A stretch of 64,000 bases of DNA, taken from positions 1-64,000 of the forward strand of contig NCHN01000015.1 of NCBI GenBank assembly GCA_002281875.1, written 5' to 3'. This document shows positions 18,501-26,587 of the stretch, one piece after another. Position 1 is the first letter of the stretch. Each line of letters starts with the position of its first letter. This DNA is from Sphingobacteriia bacterium 24-36-13 (lineage in GTDB: Bacteria; Bacteroidota; Bacteroidia; Chitinophagales; Chitinophagaceae). Position numbers and translations under genes: made by a program. A model generated the notes under the pieces. The model was not told where the DNA came from. It worked only from the letters and a program-made list of their open reading frames with translations, and did no database searches.

Positions 18501-20116
18501 TTTTCACGAATTGGATCAATTGGTGGATTGGTTACCTGTGCAAACAATTGTTTAAAATAGGCACTTAAATGTTGTGGTTGATTACTTAAAATAGCCAATG
18601 GAGCATCATTACCCATTGAGCCTATTGGCTCTTTGCCATCTATGGCCATGGGGGCAATAATAGTATCTAAGTCTTCTGTTGTATATCCAAATGCTTTTTG
18701 GTATTTAAATACTTGATCGTGTTCTAAATGCGTAAACATTACACGTGGCTCAGGTAGTTCTTCTAAACGAATTTTATATTTATTCAACCACTCCGCATAT
18801 GGTTTTTGCGAACAAATTTTCTCTTTTAATTCATCGTCAGAAATAATTCTTCCTTCACTCATATCTACCACAAACATTTTCCCCGGTTGCAATCTGCCTT
18901 TCTCTTTTACATTGGCAGGGTCTATGGGGAGCACACCTGTTTCGGAGGCCATGATGACTCTGTTGTCGTGGGTAATTGTATATCTAGATGGCCTTAATCC
19001 ATTCCGATCTAATGTGGCCCCAATCATTTGCCCATTGGTGAAAGAAATAGAAGCGGGGCCATCCCAGGGTTCCATTAAACATGCATGGTATTCATAAAAA
19101 GCTTTTTTAACAGGGTCCATGCTATTATTTCCATCCCAAGCTTCTGGAATCAACATCATCATCACATGAGGCAATGAGCGGCCTGTTAATGTAAGCAATT
19201 CAATCATATTGTCTAAACAAGCAGAATCAGATTGCCCATTGGTAACAATGGGAAGAATCATGTCTAATTCTTCTTTTGTAAAAGCAGGAGTAGTAAATCC
19301 TTTTTCGCTAGATCGCAACCAATTTAAATTTCCTTGTAACGTATTGATTTCTCCATTATGTGCTATATATCTAAAAGGCTGTGCTAGTTTCCAAGAAGGG
19401 AAAGTATTGGTAGCAAATCTAGAGTGAACTAAACCAAATGCCGACACCATTCTCTTATTAGATAAATCGGTAAAATATTGGCGAACTTGATTACTGGTAA
19501 GTTGACCTTTATAAATAATTGTTCTAGAGGAAAGCGAGACAATGTAAAAACCTATTTCATCTTTTCTGATGGTATTGTTAATGGTATGCGATGCATAATT
19601 GCGAAGGATAAATAATTTTCTTTCGAAGGCTTCTTGGTCTTGAATATGGTCGGGACATGCAATAAAAACCTGTTCCATACATGGCTCTACTGATAGGGCA
19701 GTTGCTCCAATATCCGCCTTATTTACAGGAACTTTTCGGTATGTAATAATTTCTAACCCCAGTTTTTCTGCAGCTCTATTAAAAATATCCCTGCACTCTT
19801 CGCGCAGACCAACCGATTTAGGGAAAAAAATCATTCCCACACCATAGCGGCCCGCATTAGGTAGATGTTTGCCAAGAAGTAAACATTCATCAAAGAAAAA
19901 CTCGTGTGGAATTTGAATCAGTATACCCGCGCCATCTCCTGTATTTACTTCACAACCACATGCGCCGCGATGTTCCATATTTTCTAGTACAGTAAGTGCA
20001 TCCGATATATGTTGGTGGTTCTTGTGTCCGTTGATATTGGCAACAAATCCAATGCCGCAGGCGTCGTGCTCAAATTGGGGGTTATAGAGGCCTCCATTGT
20101 TTTGGTTACTAAACAT
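15590..20116 (-). CDS. gltB: Glutamate synthase large subunit
   Basis: This 1508-residue enzyme makes two glutamates from glutamine and 2-oxoglutarate. The N-terminal type II glutamine amidotransferase would start at Cys20 (HDACGIGF) after removal of a short propeptide. The central domain and FMN-binding synthase barrel follow (GEGGEDEIRY; GAKPGEGGQLPG; AGHDGGTGASP). The 3Fe-4S cysteines are in CIMMRKCHLNTCPVG, and the C-terminal beta-helix (GGIAVILGKTGRNFGAGMSGG) ends the protein. It leads the gltBD operon. Its 143-bp upstream gap contains no clear consensus promoter. Confidence 0.97.
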   Translation of the reverse strand: MFSNQNNGGLYNPQFEHDACGIGFVANINGHKNHQHISDALTVLENMEHRGACGCEVNTGDGAGILIQIPHEFFFDECLLLGKHLPNAGRYGVGMIFFPKSVGLREECRDIFNRAAEKLGLEIITYRKVPVNKADIGATALSVEPCMEQVFIACPDHIQDQEAFERKLFILRNYASHTINNTIRKDEIGFYIVSLSSRTIIYKGQLTSNQVRQYFTDLSNKRMVSAFGLVHSRFATNTFPSWKLAQPFRYIAHNGEINTLQGNLNWLRSSEKGFTTPAFTKEELDMILPIVTNGQSDSACLDNMIELLTLTGRSLPHVMMMLIPEAWDGNNSMDPVKKAFYEYHACLMEPWDGPASISFTNGQMIGATLDRNGLRPSRYTITHDNRVIMASETGVLPIDPANVKEKGRLQPGKMFVVDMSEGRIISDDELKEKICSQKPYAEWLNKYKIRLEELPEPRVMFTHLEHDQVFKYQKAFGYTTEDLDTIIAPMAIDGKEPIGSMGNDAPLAILSNQPQHLSAYFKQLFAQVTNPPIDPIREKMVMSLATFAGSNGNLLIEEPTACHSVALQHPILNNHELEKIRSIDTGVFQAKTLQTYFRADGKPGSLKAGIDRLCRYAVDAVQDGFEVIILTDRAIDSDHAPIPSLLATAAVHHHLIKKGYRGQVGLIIEAGDVWETHHFACLIGFGATAINPYLALSSIRDMKLSNKIDSPLDIEQLKKNYIKAVNDGLLKVFSKMGISTLQSYQGAQIFEIIGINSCVVDLYFTGATSRIEGMGLDEIARETLAKHFFAFSKKNKTIDRLPVGGVYQWKRKGEFHLFNPQTIHLLQDATKRNDYTTFKKYSSLINNQSEQACTLRSQLDFKTNRLSISIDEVEPAENIYKRFATGAMSFGSVSWEAHTTLAIAMNRLGGKSNTGEGGEDEIRYTPLPNGDSMRSAIKQVASARFGVTALYLTEADEIQIKMAQGAKPGEGGQLPGHKVDEWIGKTRHATPGVGLISPPPHHDIYSIEDLAQLIFDLKNANRAARINVKLVSKAGVGTIAAGVVKAKADVVLIAGHDGGTGASPVSSVKHAGLPWELGLAETHQTLVKNKLRSRVIVQADGQMKTGRDIAMAALLGAEEWGVATAALIVEGCIMMRKCHLNTCPVGVATQDETLRKRFTGDPNHVVNFFKFITQELREIMAELGFRTVNEMIGQTDYLQQRLVINHWKYTQLDLSKILYKEPADSNTGLYAQELQDHGLAEVLDWKLLSVAKLAIENGEKVFGEFPIINTDRTVGTIVSNEITKRFKSSGLPEDTIHFKFKGTAGQSFGAFNTSGLKLELEGDANDYFGKGLSGAKLIVYPDSSAQFIAEQNSIIGNVALYGATNGEAYIRGKAGERFAVRNSGAKVVVEGIGDHGCEYMTGGIAVILGKTGRNFGAGMSGGIAYIYDTSNEFATNCNVEMVELDPIDEGDAMQLRLLIQQHYDYTNSSVAAFILKDFDNQLAHFIKVFPTDFKKALAKKNQHNTVLK

Positions 20117-20259
20117 TTAGTCCAGTTTAAACGTGGGTTAATAATGGCGGCAATCTGAACTAAATTAATAAAACCTGGGATTAATTCAAAATATTATTTA
20201 AACTAATGGTTGTAAGTTTAAATAATTTCTAAAATTAAAGGTAAAAACTTAGAAAAAAA

Positions 20260-21069
20260 TTAAGATGAAATGAAAACGCTGCAATCAAATGCAGATTTGA
20301 TTTTATCTGAGGGCTTTGTTTTAAATATACCAAATAGGGTAGAGCCGCTGCCACTCATGGCTGCATAACTAGCGCCCAATTGGTACAGCTGATCTTTGAT
20401 TACCCCAATAATAGGGTGTGCTTTGGTAATCGGTGCTTCAAAATCGTTGAATAAATATTTTCGCCATTCTTCAATAGGTTGTTCCAAAATGGATACAATA
20501 TTTTGTTTAGATGGACCAGGGATTATTTGTTCAAACGCCCACTTGGTATTTACATGAATTCCTGGGTTTACTAACACAAAGTAATAGTTCAATAAATCCA
20601 ATTGAATGGGCTTTAATATTTCTCCTCTTCCTGTTGCATAACAGGCTTTATTGATGATGAAAAACGGACAATCACTTCCCAAATTGGCAGCATATTCAAT
20701 CAATTGTTGAGTAGGAATATTTAATTTATATTTTTCGTTGAGCAATTGCAAAGCAAATGCACCGTCTGCACTTCCTCCCCCTAATCCTGCACCCATTGGA
20801 ATCATCTTATGCAAGTGCATATGCACAGGCGGTAAATGCGGAAAATCTTGTTTTAATAAATGGTATGCTTTTATACAAAGATTATTCTCTGGATTGCCTG
20901 GGATAGATAAGCCAGTTGAATCAAATTGCAATTCTGCTGCGGTAACTAATTCAAAAATATCTTTTAATGGTACAGGATAGAAAACGGTTTCTAATTCATG
21001 AAAACCGTCCGGCCTTTTTCCGGTAATATGTAATCCTAGATTAATTTTGCAATTGGGAAAAATGACCAT
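20260..21069 (-). CDS. ispE: 4-diphosphocytidyl-2-C-methyl-D-erythritol kinase
   Basis: IspE phosphorylates CDP-methylerythritol in the MEP isoprenoid pathway. The 269 residues begin with the family signature (CKINLGLHITGKRPDGFHE) and carry the GHMP ATP-binding motif PMGAGLGGGSADGAF and the C-terminal AMSGSGSTLFGIF. It lies 18 bp after the bifunctional nuclease gene on the same strand. It supplies precursors also used by the miaA product. Confidence 0.96.
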   Translation of the reverse strand: MVIFPNCKINLGLHITGKRPDGFHELETVFYPVPLKDIFELVTAAELQFDSTGLSIPGNPENNLCIKAYHLLKQDFPHLPPVHMHLHKMIPMGAGLGGGSADGAFALQLLNEKYKLNIPTQQLIEYAANLGSDCPFFIINKACYATGRGEILKPIQLDLLNYYFVLVNPGIHVNTKWAFEQIIPGPSKQNIVSILEQPIEEWRKYLFNDFEAPITKAHPIIGVIKDQLYQLGASYAAMSGSGSTLFGIFKTKPSDKIKSAFDCSVFISS

Positions 21070-21087
21070 GGGCTTTTGTGCAAAGCA

Positions 21088-21681
21088 CTATTTTCTTTTT
21101 TTCAACTCATCACGTATGGCAATTGCCCTGATATAATCTTCTTGGTCTAGTACTTCATTTAGTAAGTTGTTCAGCTCTTCAATATTTAATGAACTCAGGT
21201 CTGTTCTTTCGCTTGTGCCAGCGGGCTCTTCTGCACCCACTGCTTCCATTTTAGGTTTAGCAGTTCCACCTTCTTCCATGGCAATGCCTGCACTTTCTAA
21301 AATATTATCATACGTATAAATAGGACATCCAAATCTCACCGCCAATGCTAATGCATCGCTGGTTCTGCTATCAATTTCCACAGTATCGTTGTCGGTGTAA
21401 CAAACTAGTTTAGAGTAGAAAATTCCTTCTTGTAAATCGTTAATAATGATCTCTTGTAATTCTACCCCAAAAGCATTCATGAAATTTTTCATGAGGTCGT
21501 GAGTCAATGGACGACTGGGGTGCATATTCTCTAATGCAACCGCAATGGCTTGCGCTTCAAACCCTCCAATTACTATAGGAAGTCTACGTAATCCATTTAT
21601 TTCACCCAATACAACAGCGTAAGAGTGGGTTTGTGTAATGCTGTGAGAAAGCGCTACAATTTCCAGTTCAATCTTCTTCAT
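21088..21681 (-). CDS. Bifunctional nuclease family protein with UVR motif
   Basis: The first 135 or so residues match the DUF151/BFN fold (LRRLPIVIGGFEAQAIAVALE, then SRTSDALALAVRFGCPIY). The C-terminus ends in a UvrB/UvrC-type motif (LNEVLDQEDYIRAIAIRDE). The family is annotated as bifunctional nuclease from a plant homologue; the bacterial role is not settled. A Pro/Glu/Gly-rich linker (about 140-160) joins the two parts. ispE follows 18 bp on, so they probably form a transcription unit. Confidence 0.88.
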   Translation of the reverse strand: MKKIELEIVALSHSITQTHSYAVVLGEINGLRRLPIVIGGFEAQAIAVALENMHPSRPLTHDLMKNFMNAFGVELQEIIINDLQEGIFYSKLVCYTDNDTVEIDSRTSDALALAVRFGCPIYTYDNILESAGIAMEEGGTAKPKMEAVGAEEPAGTSERTDLSSLNIEELNNLLNEVLDQEDYIRAIAIRDELKKRK

Positions 21682-21716
21682 ATTGTGTGCTAAATTAACT
21701 TAAAAATACGAATGAA

Positions 21717-22022
21717 TCATGCTTGGTTGTGTTTCTTCAGCCATTTGTCGAAAAGGAAAGTTCCAAACGGAAAAAATGCTGCTAAAAATGCATAAATCAA
21801 ATATTTAAAAGGCCAGTTTTCTTGTTCTTTTACCCATAATGCCAAAGCTAGATAGGCAACAAATAAAAGTCCATGCGCCCAGCCAGTGTATTTTACTGCT
21901 AGTGGATAACCCGCTAAATATTTCAGCGGCATGGCAATTCCTAATAAAACCAATAAAGAAATTCCTTCTGCATAACCAATTTTTCTAAAAAAATGGAGGG
22001 AAGTACCAGCTGATTTTTGCAT
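21717..22022 (-). CDS. DUF3817-family membrane protein
   Basis: Starting at ATG 22022 gives 101 residues with three or four predicted membrane helices (EGISLLVLLGIAMPLKY; WAHGLLFVAYLALALW; YLIYAFLAAFFPFGTF) and a polar C-terminus, FDKWLKK. This matches the small integral-membrane DUF3817 (YdzA-like) family of unknown function. A longer form from 22052 would contain the -7 box in its coding sequence, so 22022 is preferred. Confidence 0.8.
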   Translation of the reverse strand: MQKSAGTSLHFFRKIGYAEGISLLVLLGIAMPLKYLAGYPLAVKYTGWAHGLLFVAYLALALWVKEQENWPFKYLIYAFLAAFFPFGTFLFDKWLKKHNQA

Positions 22023-22027
22023 AGGAG

Positions 22028-22035
22028 CAAAACTA
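22028..22035 (-). promoter_or_regulatory. -7 box directly before the DUF3817 gene
   Basis: On the minus strand this reads TAGTTTTG and ends 5 nt before ATG 22022, the same near-leaderless layout as at 5827 and 6845. Confidence 0.5.
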
Positions 22036-22075
22036 CCAAATTTTATGTGCAAATTGTGAAGCTAAAAAAGCTACT

Positions 22076-22420
22076 ATGCCATTGTTTAATATTCAGGATA
22101 TTCCTTCTTGTAATTTAATTGACGGATATGATGCGCAGTTTATTCATACTGCCAATGCAACGTATTCTCATGTAAAAGCTGCTGCCGGTGCGGTATTGCC
22201 CACACATTCACATCCGCAAGAACAAGTGTCTTATATTTTAGATGGCAGTTTTGAATTAACAGTAGAAGATGTAAAGTATGTATTAGAACCCGGCCAGGTT
22301 TTTGTAATTCCTTCTAATACCATGCACAGTGGTCACGCAATTACCAACTGTTTTATACTCGACGTCTTCACGCCATTGCGTGAAGACTATCGAGAAAAAG
22401 GTGGAATCAATTTAGGTTAA
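22076..22420 (+). CDS. Cupin-domain protein
   Basis: This small 114-residue protein is a single cupin barrel. Motif 1 reads THSHPQEQVSYILDGSFELT, with the metal-binding His pair and Glu; motif 2 is PGQVFVIPSNTMHSG. Such proteins bind a metal and can be isomerases, dioxygenases or sensors; no substrate can be assigned. It is transcribed divergently from the DUF3817 gene and converges with etfA, sharing a TTAA in which both stop codons lie. A 10-bp perfect hairpin (22364-22387) lies in its last codons. Confidence 0.85.
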   Translation: MPLFNIQDIPSCNLIDGYDAQFIHTANATYSHVKAAAGAVLPTHSHPQEQVSYILDGSFELTVEDVKYVLEPGQVFVIPSNTMHSGHAITNCFILDVFTPLREDYREKGGINLG

Positions 22421-23382
22421 GCTCCTGCTTTCATTTTTTGAATAGCGGAAGTTAGTTGAGGTACTACTTCAAATGCATCTCCTACAATACCGTAGTCTGC
22501 TGCTTTAAAGAATGGAGCTTCGGGATCTTTATTAATCACAACAATTACTTTAGATCTGTTCACTCCAGCTAAGTGCTGAATAGCGCCTGAAATACCAATA
22601 GCAATATATAAATTAGGAGCAACTTGAACACCTGTTTGACCAACGTGTTCATGGTGTGGTCTCCAATGTGCATCACCAACTGGTCTGCTACATGCAGTAG
22701 CAGCTCCCAATTCTTTTGCAAGGTCTAATAAAATGCCCCAGTGTTCAGGTCCTTTTAAACCTCTACCACCACTTACTACAATATCTGCTTCAGTTAAAGG
22801 AACTTCACCAGTGATTTTATTGACAGCAGTAATTTTTACTTTCGGTTCATTCACTGTTACCGCTAATGCTTCAACAACTGCAGTGCCTTCTGTGGCAACT
22901 GTTTTATAAGAATTCGGGTTTAATGAAATCACTTTGACTGCAGAAAGGATATTCACATGTGCATATGCTTTACCAGAGAATACTGTTTTCTTAACTGAAA
23001 AGCCATTGCTGGTATTGGGCAATGCACAAGCGCCTGCTACTAAACCGGCTTTTAATTTAGCAGCCACTCTTGCAGCTACTGCTTTACCGGTTTGGTTATG
23101 TGAAAATACGATTACAGTGGCACCAGTTGCAGTAGCTGCTTCACTAATTACACTTGCATAAACCTGTGCGTCTACATTGTTTAATGCAGCATTACTCACT
23201 TGGTGAATTTTGCTCACCCCGTATTTGCCTAAAGCTGCTAAGTCTTCGGTTACAGTGCCTAGTACAATACCTTCAGCAGTAGTTCCCAATTGCTTGGCTA
23301 CATCTGCACCATAAGTTAGTGCTTCTAAAGAAGATTTTTTTACATGACCTTCTGATTGATCTATAAATATTAAAACTGACAT
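22417..23382 (-). CDS. etfA: Electron transfer flavoprotein subunit alpha
   Basis: Starting at ATG 23382 (MSVLIFIDQSEGHVKKSS) gives 321 residues. The C-terminal FAD-binding domain shows GGRGLKGPEHW, SRPVGDAHWRPHHEHVGQTG and YIAIGISGAIQHLAG. With EtfB it carries electrons from acyl-CoA and other dehydrogenases to ETF-quinone oxidoreductase. A longer form from 23412 adds ten residues with no family match. It lies about 40 bp after etfB on the same strand. Confidence 0.96.
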   Translation of the reverse strand: MSVLIFIDQSEGHVKKSSLEALTYGADVAKQLGTTAEGIVLGTVTEDLAALGKYGVSKIHQVSNAALNNVDAQVYASVISEAATATGATVIVFSHNQTGKAVAARVAAKLKAGLVAGACALPNTSNGFSVKKTVFSGKAYAHVNILSAVKVISLNPNSYKTVATEGTAVVEALAVTVNEPKVKITAVNKITGEVPLTEADIVVSGGRGLKGPEHWGILLDLAKELGAATACSRPVGDAHWRPHHEHVGQTGVQVAPNLYIAIGISGAIQHLAGVNRSKVIVVINKDPEAPFFKAADYGIVGDAFEVVPQLTSAIQKMKAGA

Positions 23383-23421
23383 TTTTTTAAATTTGAGTAG
23401 TGAATAAAACACTTAAAATAA

Positions 23422-24165
23422 TTAGATGGCTTTGGCTTCTTCATGCAATAATCTTACTAGTTCAGCAACATTATCTGGGGCCACCAATTTAACACCTGCT
23501 TTTGCTGGTGGCAATTCAAAGCTTTGTATGCTGGTAAGGGCATCCACTGCAATTGGCTCTACCACTTTAAGTGGTTTTGTTCTTGCCGCCATAATACCAC
23601 GCATATTTGGAATGCGTTGTTCAGCCATTCCTTTTTGGCAACTTACTACAACAGGTAGCGTTACTTCTGCGGTTTCTTCACCACCATCAATCTCGCGAAC
23701 CACAGTTGCTGTAGTTCCATTTAAATCGAATTTTGTAGCTAAAGAAATATAGGGGCTATCCACTAATTCAGCAACCATACCACCAATAGAAGAACCATTG
23801 TAGTCAATGGTTTCCTTTCCAGTGAAAATTAAATCATAACCACCTTGCTTTGCTACTTCAGCAATTTGTGCAGCAATATAGTAAGCGTCACTATTGTCGG
23901 TATTAACTCGGATGGCTTCATCTCCACCTAATGCCAACGCTTTTCTGATGATTGGTTCTGCGTCTGCATTACCTACTGTAACTAAATGAATAGTTGCCGC
24001 AGGATTAGCTTCTTTTAATTCAATGGCTCTAACTAATGAATACCATTCATCGTAAGGATTAATGATCCATTGTACACCCGCTTCATCAAATTTTGTATTG
24101 CCATCGGTAAAGGCAATTTTAGAAGTAGTGTCTGGTGTTTTACTTACACAAACTAAAATCTTCAT
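23422..24165 (-). CDS. etfB: Electron transfer flavoprotein subunit beta
   Basis: This 247-residue partner of EtfA shows the family features ILVCVSKTPDTT, NPYDEWYSLVRAIELKE and the recognition loop RKALALGGDEAIRV, followed by DLIFTGKETIDYNG. It binds AMP and contacts dehydrogenase partners. It leads the etfBA unit. A TATATTTG -7 box lies 46 nt upstream. Confidence 0.96.
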   Translation of the reverse strand: MKILVCVSKTPDTTSKIAFTDGNTKFDEAGVQWIINPYDEWYSLVRAIELKEANPAATIHLVTVGNADAEPIIRKALALGGDEAIRVNTDNSDAYYIAAQIAEVAKQGGYDLIFTGKETIDYNGSSIGGMVAELVDSPYISLATKFDLNGTTATVVREIDGGEETAEVTLPVVVSCQKGMAEQRIPNMRGIMAARTKPLKVVEPIAVDALTSIQSFELPPAKAGVKLVAPDNVAELVRLLHEEAKAI

Positions 24166-24211
24166 ATGGTTAAGGTTTATCTTTTAATTTAGTTGTTTAT
24201 GCAACTATTCG

Positions 24212-24219
24212 CAAATATA
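24212..24219 (-). promoter_or_regulatory. -7 box for etfBA
   Basis: On the minus strand this reads TATATTTG, an exact TAnnTTTG match, 46 nt before the etfB start. It is the longest leader among the boxes found here. Confidence 0.45.
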
Positions 24220-24279
24220 CTGTGTCAAACTAATAACTGTTTGTATTTAACCAAAAAATAACCAAAAAGTTTCGGCTGT

Positions 24280-24450
24280 TTATTCATCCGATAATGGCTG
24301 GTCGTTTCCCTTCTTCATTTCTTTAGCAAAAAAAGAAGCCAAAGCAGCTAATTCTGAATTGGTTAAATTATTCTCCATTTTAGACAAGGCTTCGTTAGAT
24401 AGCGCATTGTCTAATTCCTTTTCTTCGTCTTTGTTGTTGTCTTTTTCCAC
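24280..24450 (-). CDS. Small acidic protein (56 aa), hypothetical
   Basis: In the 319-bp gap between etfB and the TPR gene an intact minus-strand frame of 56 codons starts with GTG at 24450 (an in-frame TAG lies just upstream) and stops at 24280. The product is highly charged (VEKDNNKDEEKELDNA at the N-terminus) with a helical core (ELAALASFFAKEMKKG). I do not recognise a family. A -7-like TACTTTTA lies just upstream on the minus strand. The composition is that of a real small protein rather than random sequence, but the support is modest. Confidence 0.5.
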   Translation of the reverse strand: MEKDNNKDEEKELDNALSNEALSKMENNLTNSELAALASFFAKEMKKGNDQPLSDE

Positions 24451-24484
24451 CTAGTAAAAGTAAGGAATTTCATACTTTAGCCAG

Positions 24485-24796
24485 ATGAATCGAATTGACA
24501 GAATTCAAGAAATGTTAGCATCCAATCCTACTGACCAATTTTTGCGCCATGCATTGGCTTTGGAGTGGATCAAGATTGGAAATGATGCAGCAGCGAGGAG
24601 ATTATTTGAAGCCATTTTAACCGAAGACCCCACTTATATAGGTTCTTATTATCATTTAGCTAAATTGCTAGAAAGAGTAGGTGAAACAAACGCAGCCATA
24701 GAATGGTATGAGAGAGGAATGGCAGCAGCAAAAGCGGCAAAAGACCAACATTCATATAATGAATTGCAATCTGCCTACGAAGACTTAGCTTACTAG
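24485..24796 (+). CDS. Small tetratricopeptide-repeat protein
   Basis: These 103 residues form about two to three TPR-like helical hairpins (FLRHALALEWIKIGNDAAARRLFEA; YHLAKLLERVGETNAAIEWYERGM). It has no signal peptide and is probably a cytoplasmic protein-protein interaction adaptor. It precedes hutU by 36 bp on the same strand. A -7-like TACTTTAG lies a few bases before the ATG. Specific partner unknown. Confidence 0.82.
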   Translation: MNRIDRIQEMLASNPTDQFLRHALALEWIKIGNDAAARRLFEAILTEDPTYIGSYYHLAKLLERVGETNAAIEWYERGMAAAKAAKDQHSYNELQSAYEDLAY

Positions 24797-24832
24797 CAGC
24801 AAAACAAAAACGATACCATTAAAATTGCCATT

Positions 24833-26518
24833 ATGTCTTACGATTACCAAAAATACAAGACCCCAATCGGAACTCAATTAAATTGTAAGGGATGGGTGCA
24901 AGAAGCAGCATTAAGAATGTTGTTGAACAACCTTGATCCTGCAGTGGCAGAAAGGCCCGAAGACTTAATTGTATATGGTGGTAGAGGTAAAGCTGCACGT
25001 AATTTTGAAGCATTAGATAAAATTATTGCCTCATTAAAATCATTAGAAGAAGACGAAACACTGTTGATTCAAAGTGGTAAACCTGTAGGAATATTAAAAA
25101 CCCATACAAACGCACCAAGGGTTCTAATTAGTAACTCTCAATTGGTTCCCAACTGGGCAAATTGGAAGCATTTTTCTGAGTTAGAGCAGAAGGGGTTAAT
25201 GATGTACGGCCAAATGACTGCAGGTAGTTGGATTTATATTGGTTCGCAAGGAATTGTACAAGGAACATTTGAAACCTATGCAGCCATTGCCGATAAACAC
25301 TTTGGCGGTACTTTAAAAGGTACATTAAATGTAACTGCAGGGTTAGGGGGTATGGGTGGAGCACAGCCGCTGGCCATTACCATGAACGAAGGTGTTGCAT
25401 TAATTGCCGAAGTGGAAGAATGGCGAATTGATAAACGGGTTGAAACAAAATACTTAGACGAGAAATTTTTAGACATTGATGCCGCCATTGATCAAGCGTT
25501 GAAATATAAAGCATCAGGTGAAGCCAAAAGTATTGGCGTATTGTGCAATGCTATTGATTTGTTACAAGCTTTACTTAATAGAAAAATTATTCCAGATACT
25601 TTAACCGATCAAACATCGGCTCATGATCCGCTGATTGGCTATACGCCGCATCAAATGAGCAATGAGGAAGCAACCGCTTTGCGCGCGTCTGATCCCGAAG
25701 GTTATATTGCTAAAAGTTATGAAAGCATGTATTTGCATGTGCAATTGATGTTGCAACTAATGGATAACGGTGCCATAACTTTTGATTACGGAAACAATAT
25801 TAGAGCAAGGTCTAAAGAATACGAGGAACAGCAACAAGCAAAAAATAGGTCTTTAACTTATGCTGTTGGAAGGTCATTCGATTTTCCTGGCTTTGTTCCT
25901 GCGTATATTCGTCCTTTATTTTGTGAAGGAAAAGGGCCATTCAGGTGGGCTGCATTAAGTGGAGACCCAGCTGATATTGCAGTAACAGATGAAGTAATAC
26001 AAAACCTTTTTCCCGAAAATAAAAGCATGCAACGTTGGATGAAAATGGCAAAGGAAAAAATTGCTTTTCAAGGTTTGCCTGCTCGTATATGTTGGTTAGG
26101 ACAAGGCGAAAGAGAAAAAGCAGGATTGGCTTTTAATGAATTGGTTAAAACTGGAAAAGTAAAAGCACCTATTGTAATTGGTAGAGATCATTTAGATACT
26201 GGTTCAGTTGCATCCCCAAATAGAGAAACAGAAGCGATGCTAGACGGATCTGATGCTGTGGCAGATTGGCCTGTATTAAATGCATTAATAAACACCGCGG
26301 GTGGAGCTAGTTGGGTATCACTGCATCATGGCGGTGGGGTAGGAATGGGTTATTCTATTCACGCTGGAATGGTCATAGTTGCCGATGGCACGGATGACGC
26401 TGCTGCAAGACTGGCAAGGGTTTTACGCAATGATCCAGGTATGGGTGTGATTAGGCATGCAGATGCGGGTTATGAAATTGCCCAAGCAACTGCGGCAAAA
26501 TTTAATTTAGGTATATAA
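24833..26518 (+). CDS. hutU: Urocanate hydratase
   Basis: The enzyme converts urocanate to imidazolone propionate in histidine catabolism, using tightly bound NAD+. The 561 residues are close to the usual 555-560. Recognisable segments are [29 protein letters not shown]-like [31 protein letters not shown] and the C-terminal [17 protein letters not shown]. No other hut gene (hutH, hutI or hutG) lies in the window, so its operon position is unusual. Confidence 0.96.
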   Translation: MSYDYQKYKTPIGTQLNCKGWVQEAALRMLLNNLDPAVAERPEDLIVYGGRGKAARNFEALDKIIASLKSLEEDETLLIQSGKPVGILKTHTNAPRVLISNSQLVPNWANWKHFSELEQKGLMMYGQMTAGSWIYIGSQGIVQGTFETYAAIADKHFGGTLKGTLNVTAGLGGMGGAQPLAITMNEGVALIAEVEEWRIDKRVETKYLDEKFLDIDAAIDQALKYKASGEAKSIGVLCNAIDLLQALLNRKIIPDTLTDQTSAHDPLIGYTPHQMSNEEATALRASDPEGYIAKSYESMYLHVQLMLQLMDNGAITFDYGNNIRARSKEYEEQQQAKNRSLTYAVGRSFDFPGFVPAYIRPLFCEGKGPFRWAALSGDPADIAVTDEVIQNLFPENKSMQRWMKMAKEKIAFQGLPARICWLGQGEREKAGLAFNELVKTGKVKAPIVIGRDHLDTGSVASPNRETEAMLDGSDAVADWPVLNALINTAGGASWVSLHHGGGVGMGYSIHAGMVIVADGTDDAAARLARVLRNDPGMGVIRHADAGYEIAQATAAKFNLGI

Positions 26519-26587
26519 GTTTCATCCATCCATCATAATCAAGCCGAATCACAGGGAACTCTTAAAGAAGTTTTGTATTATTACTTT

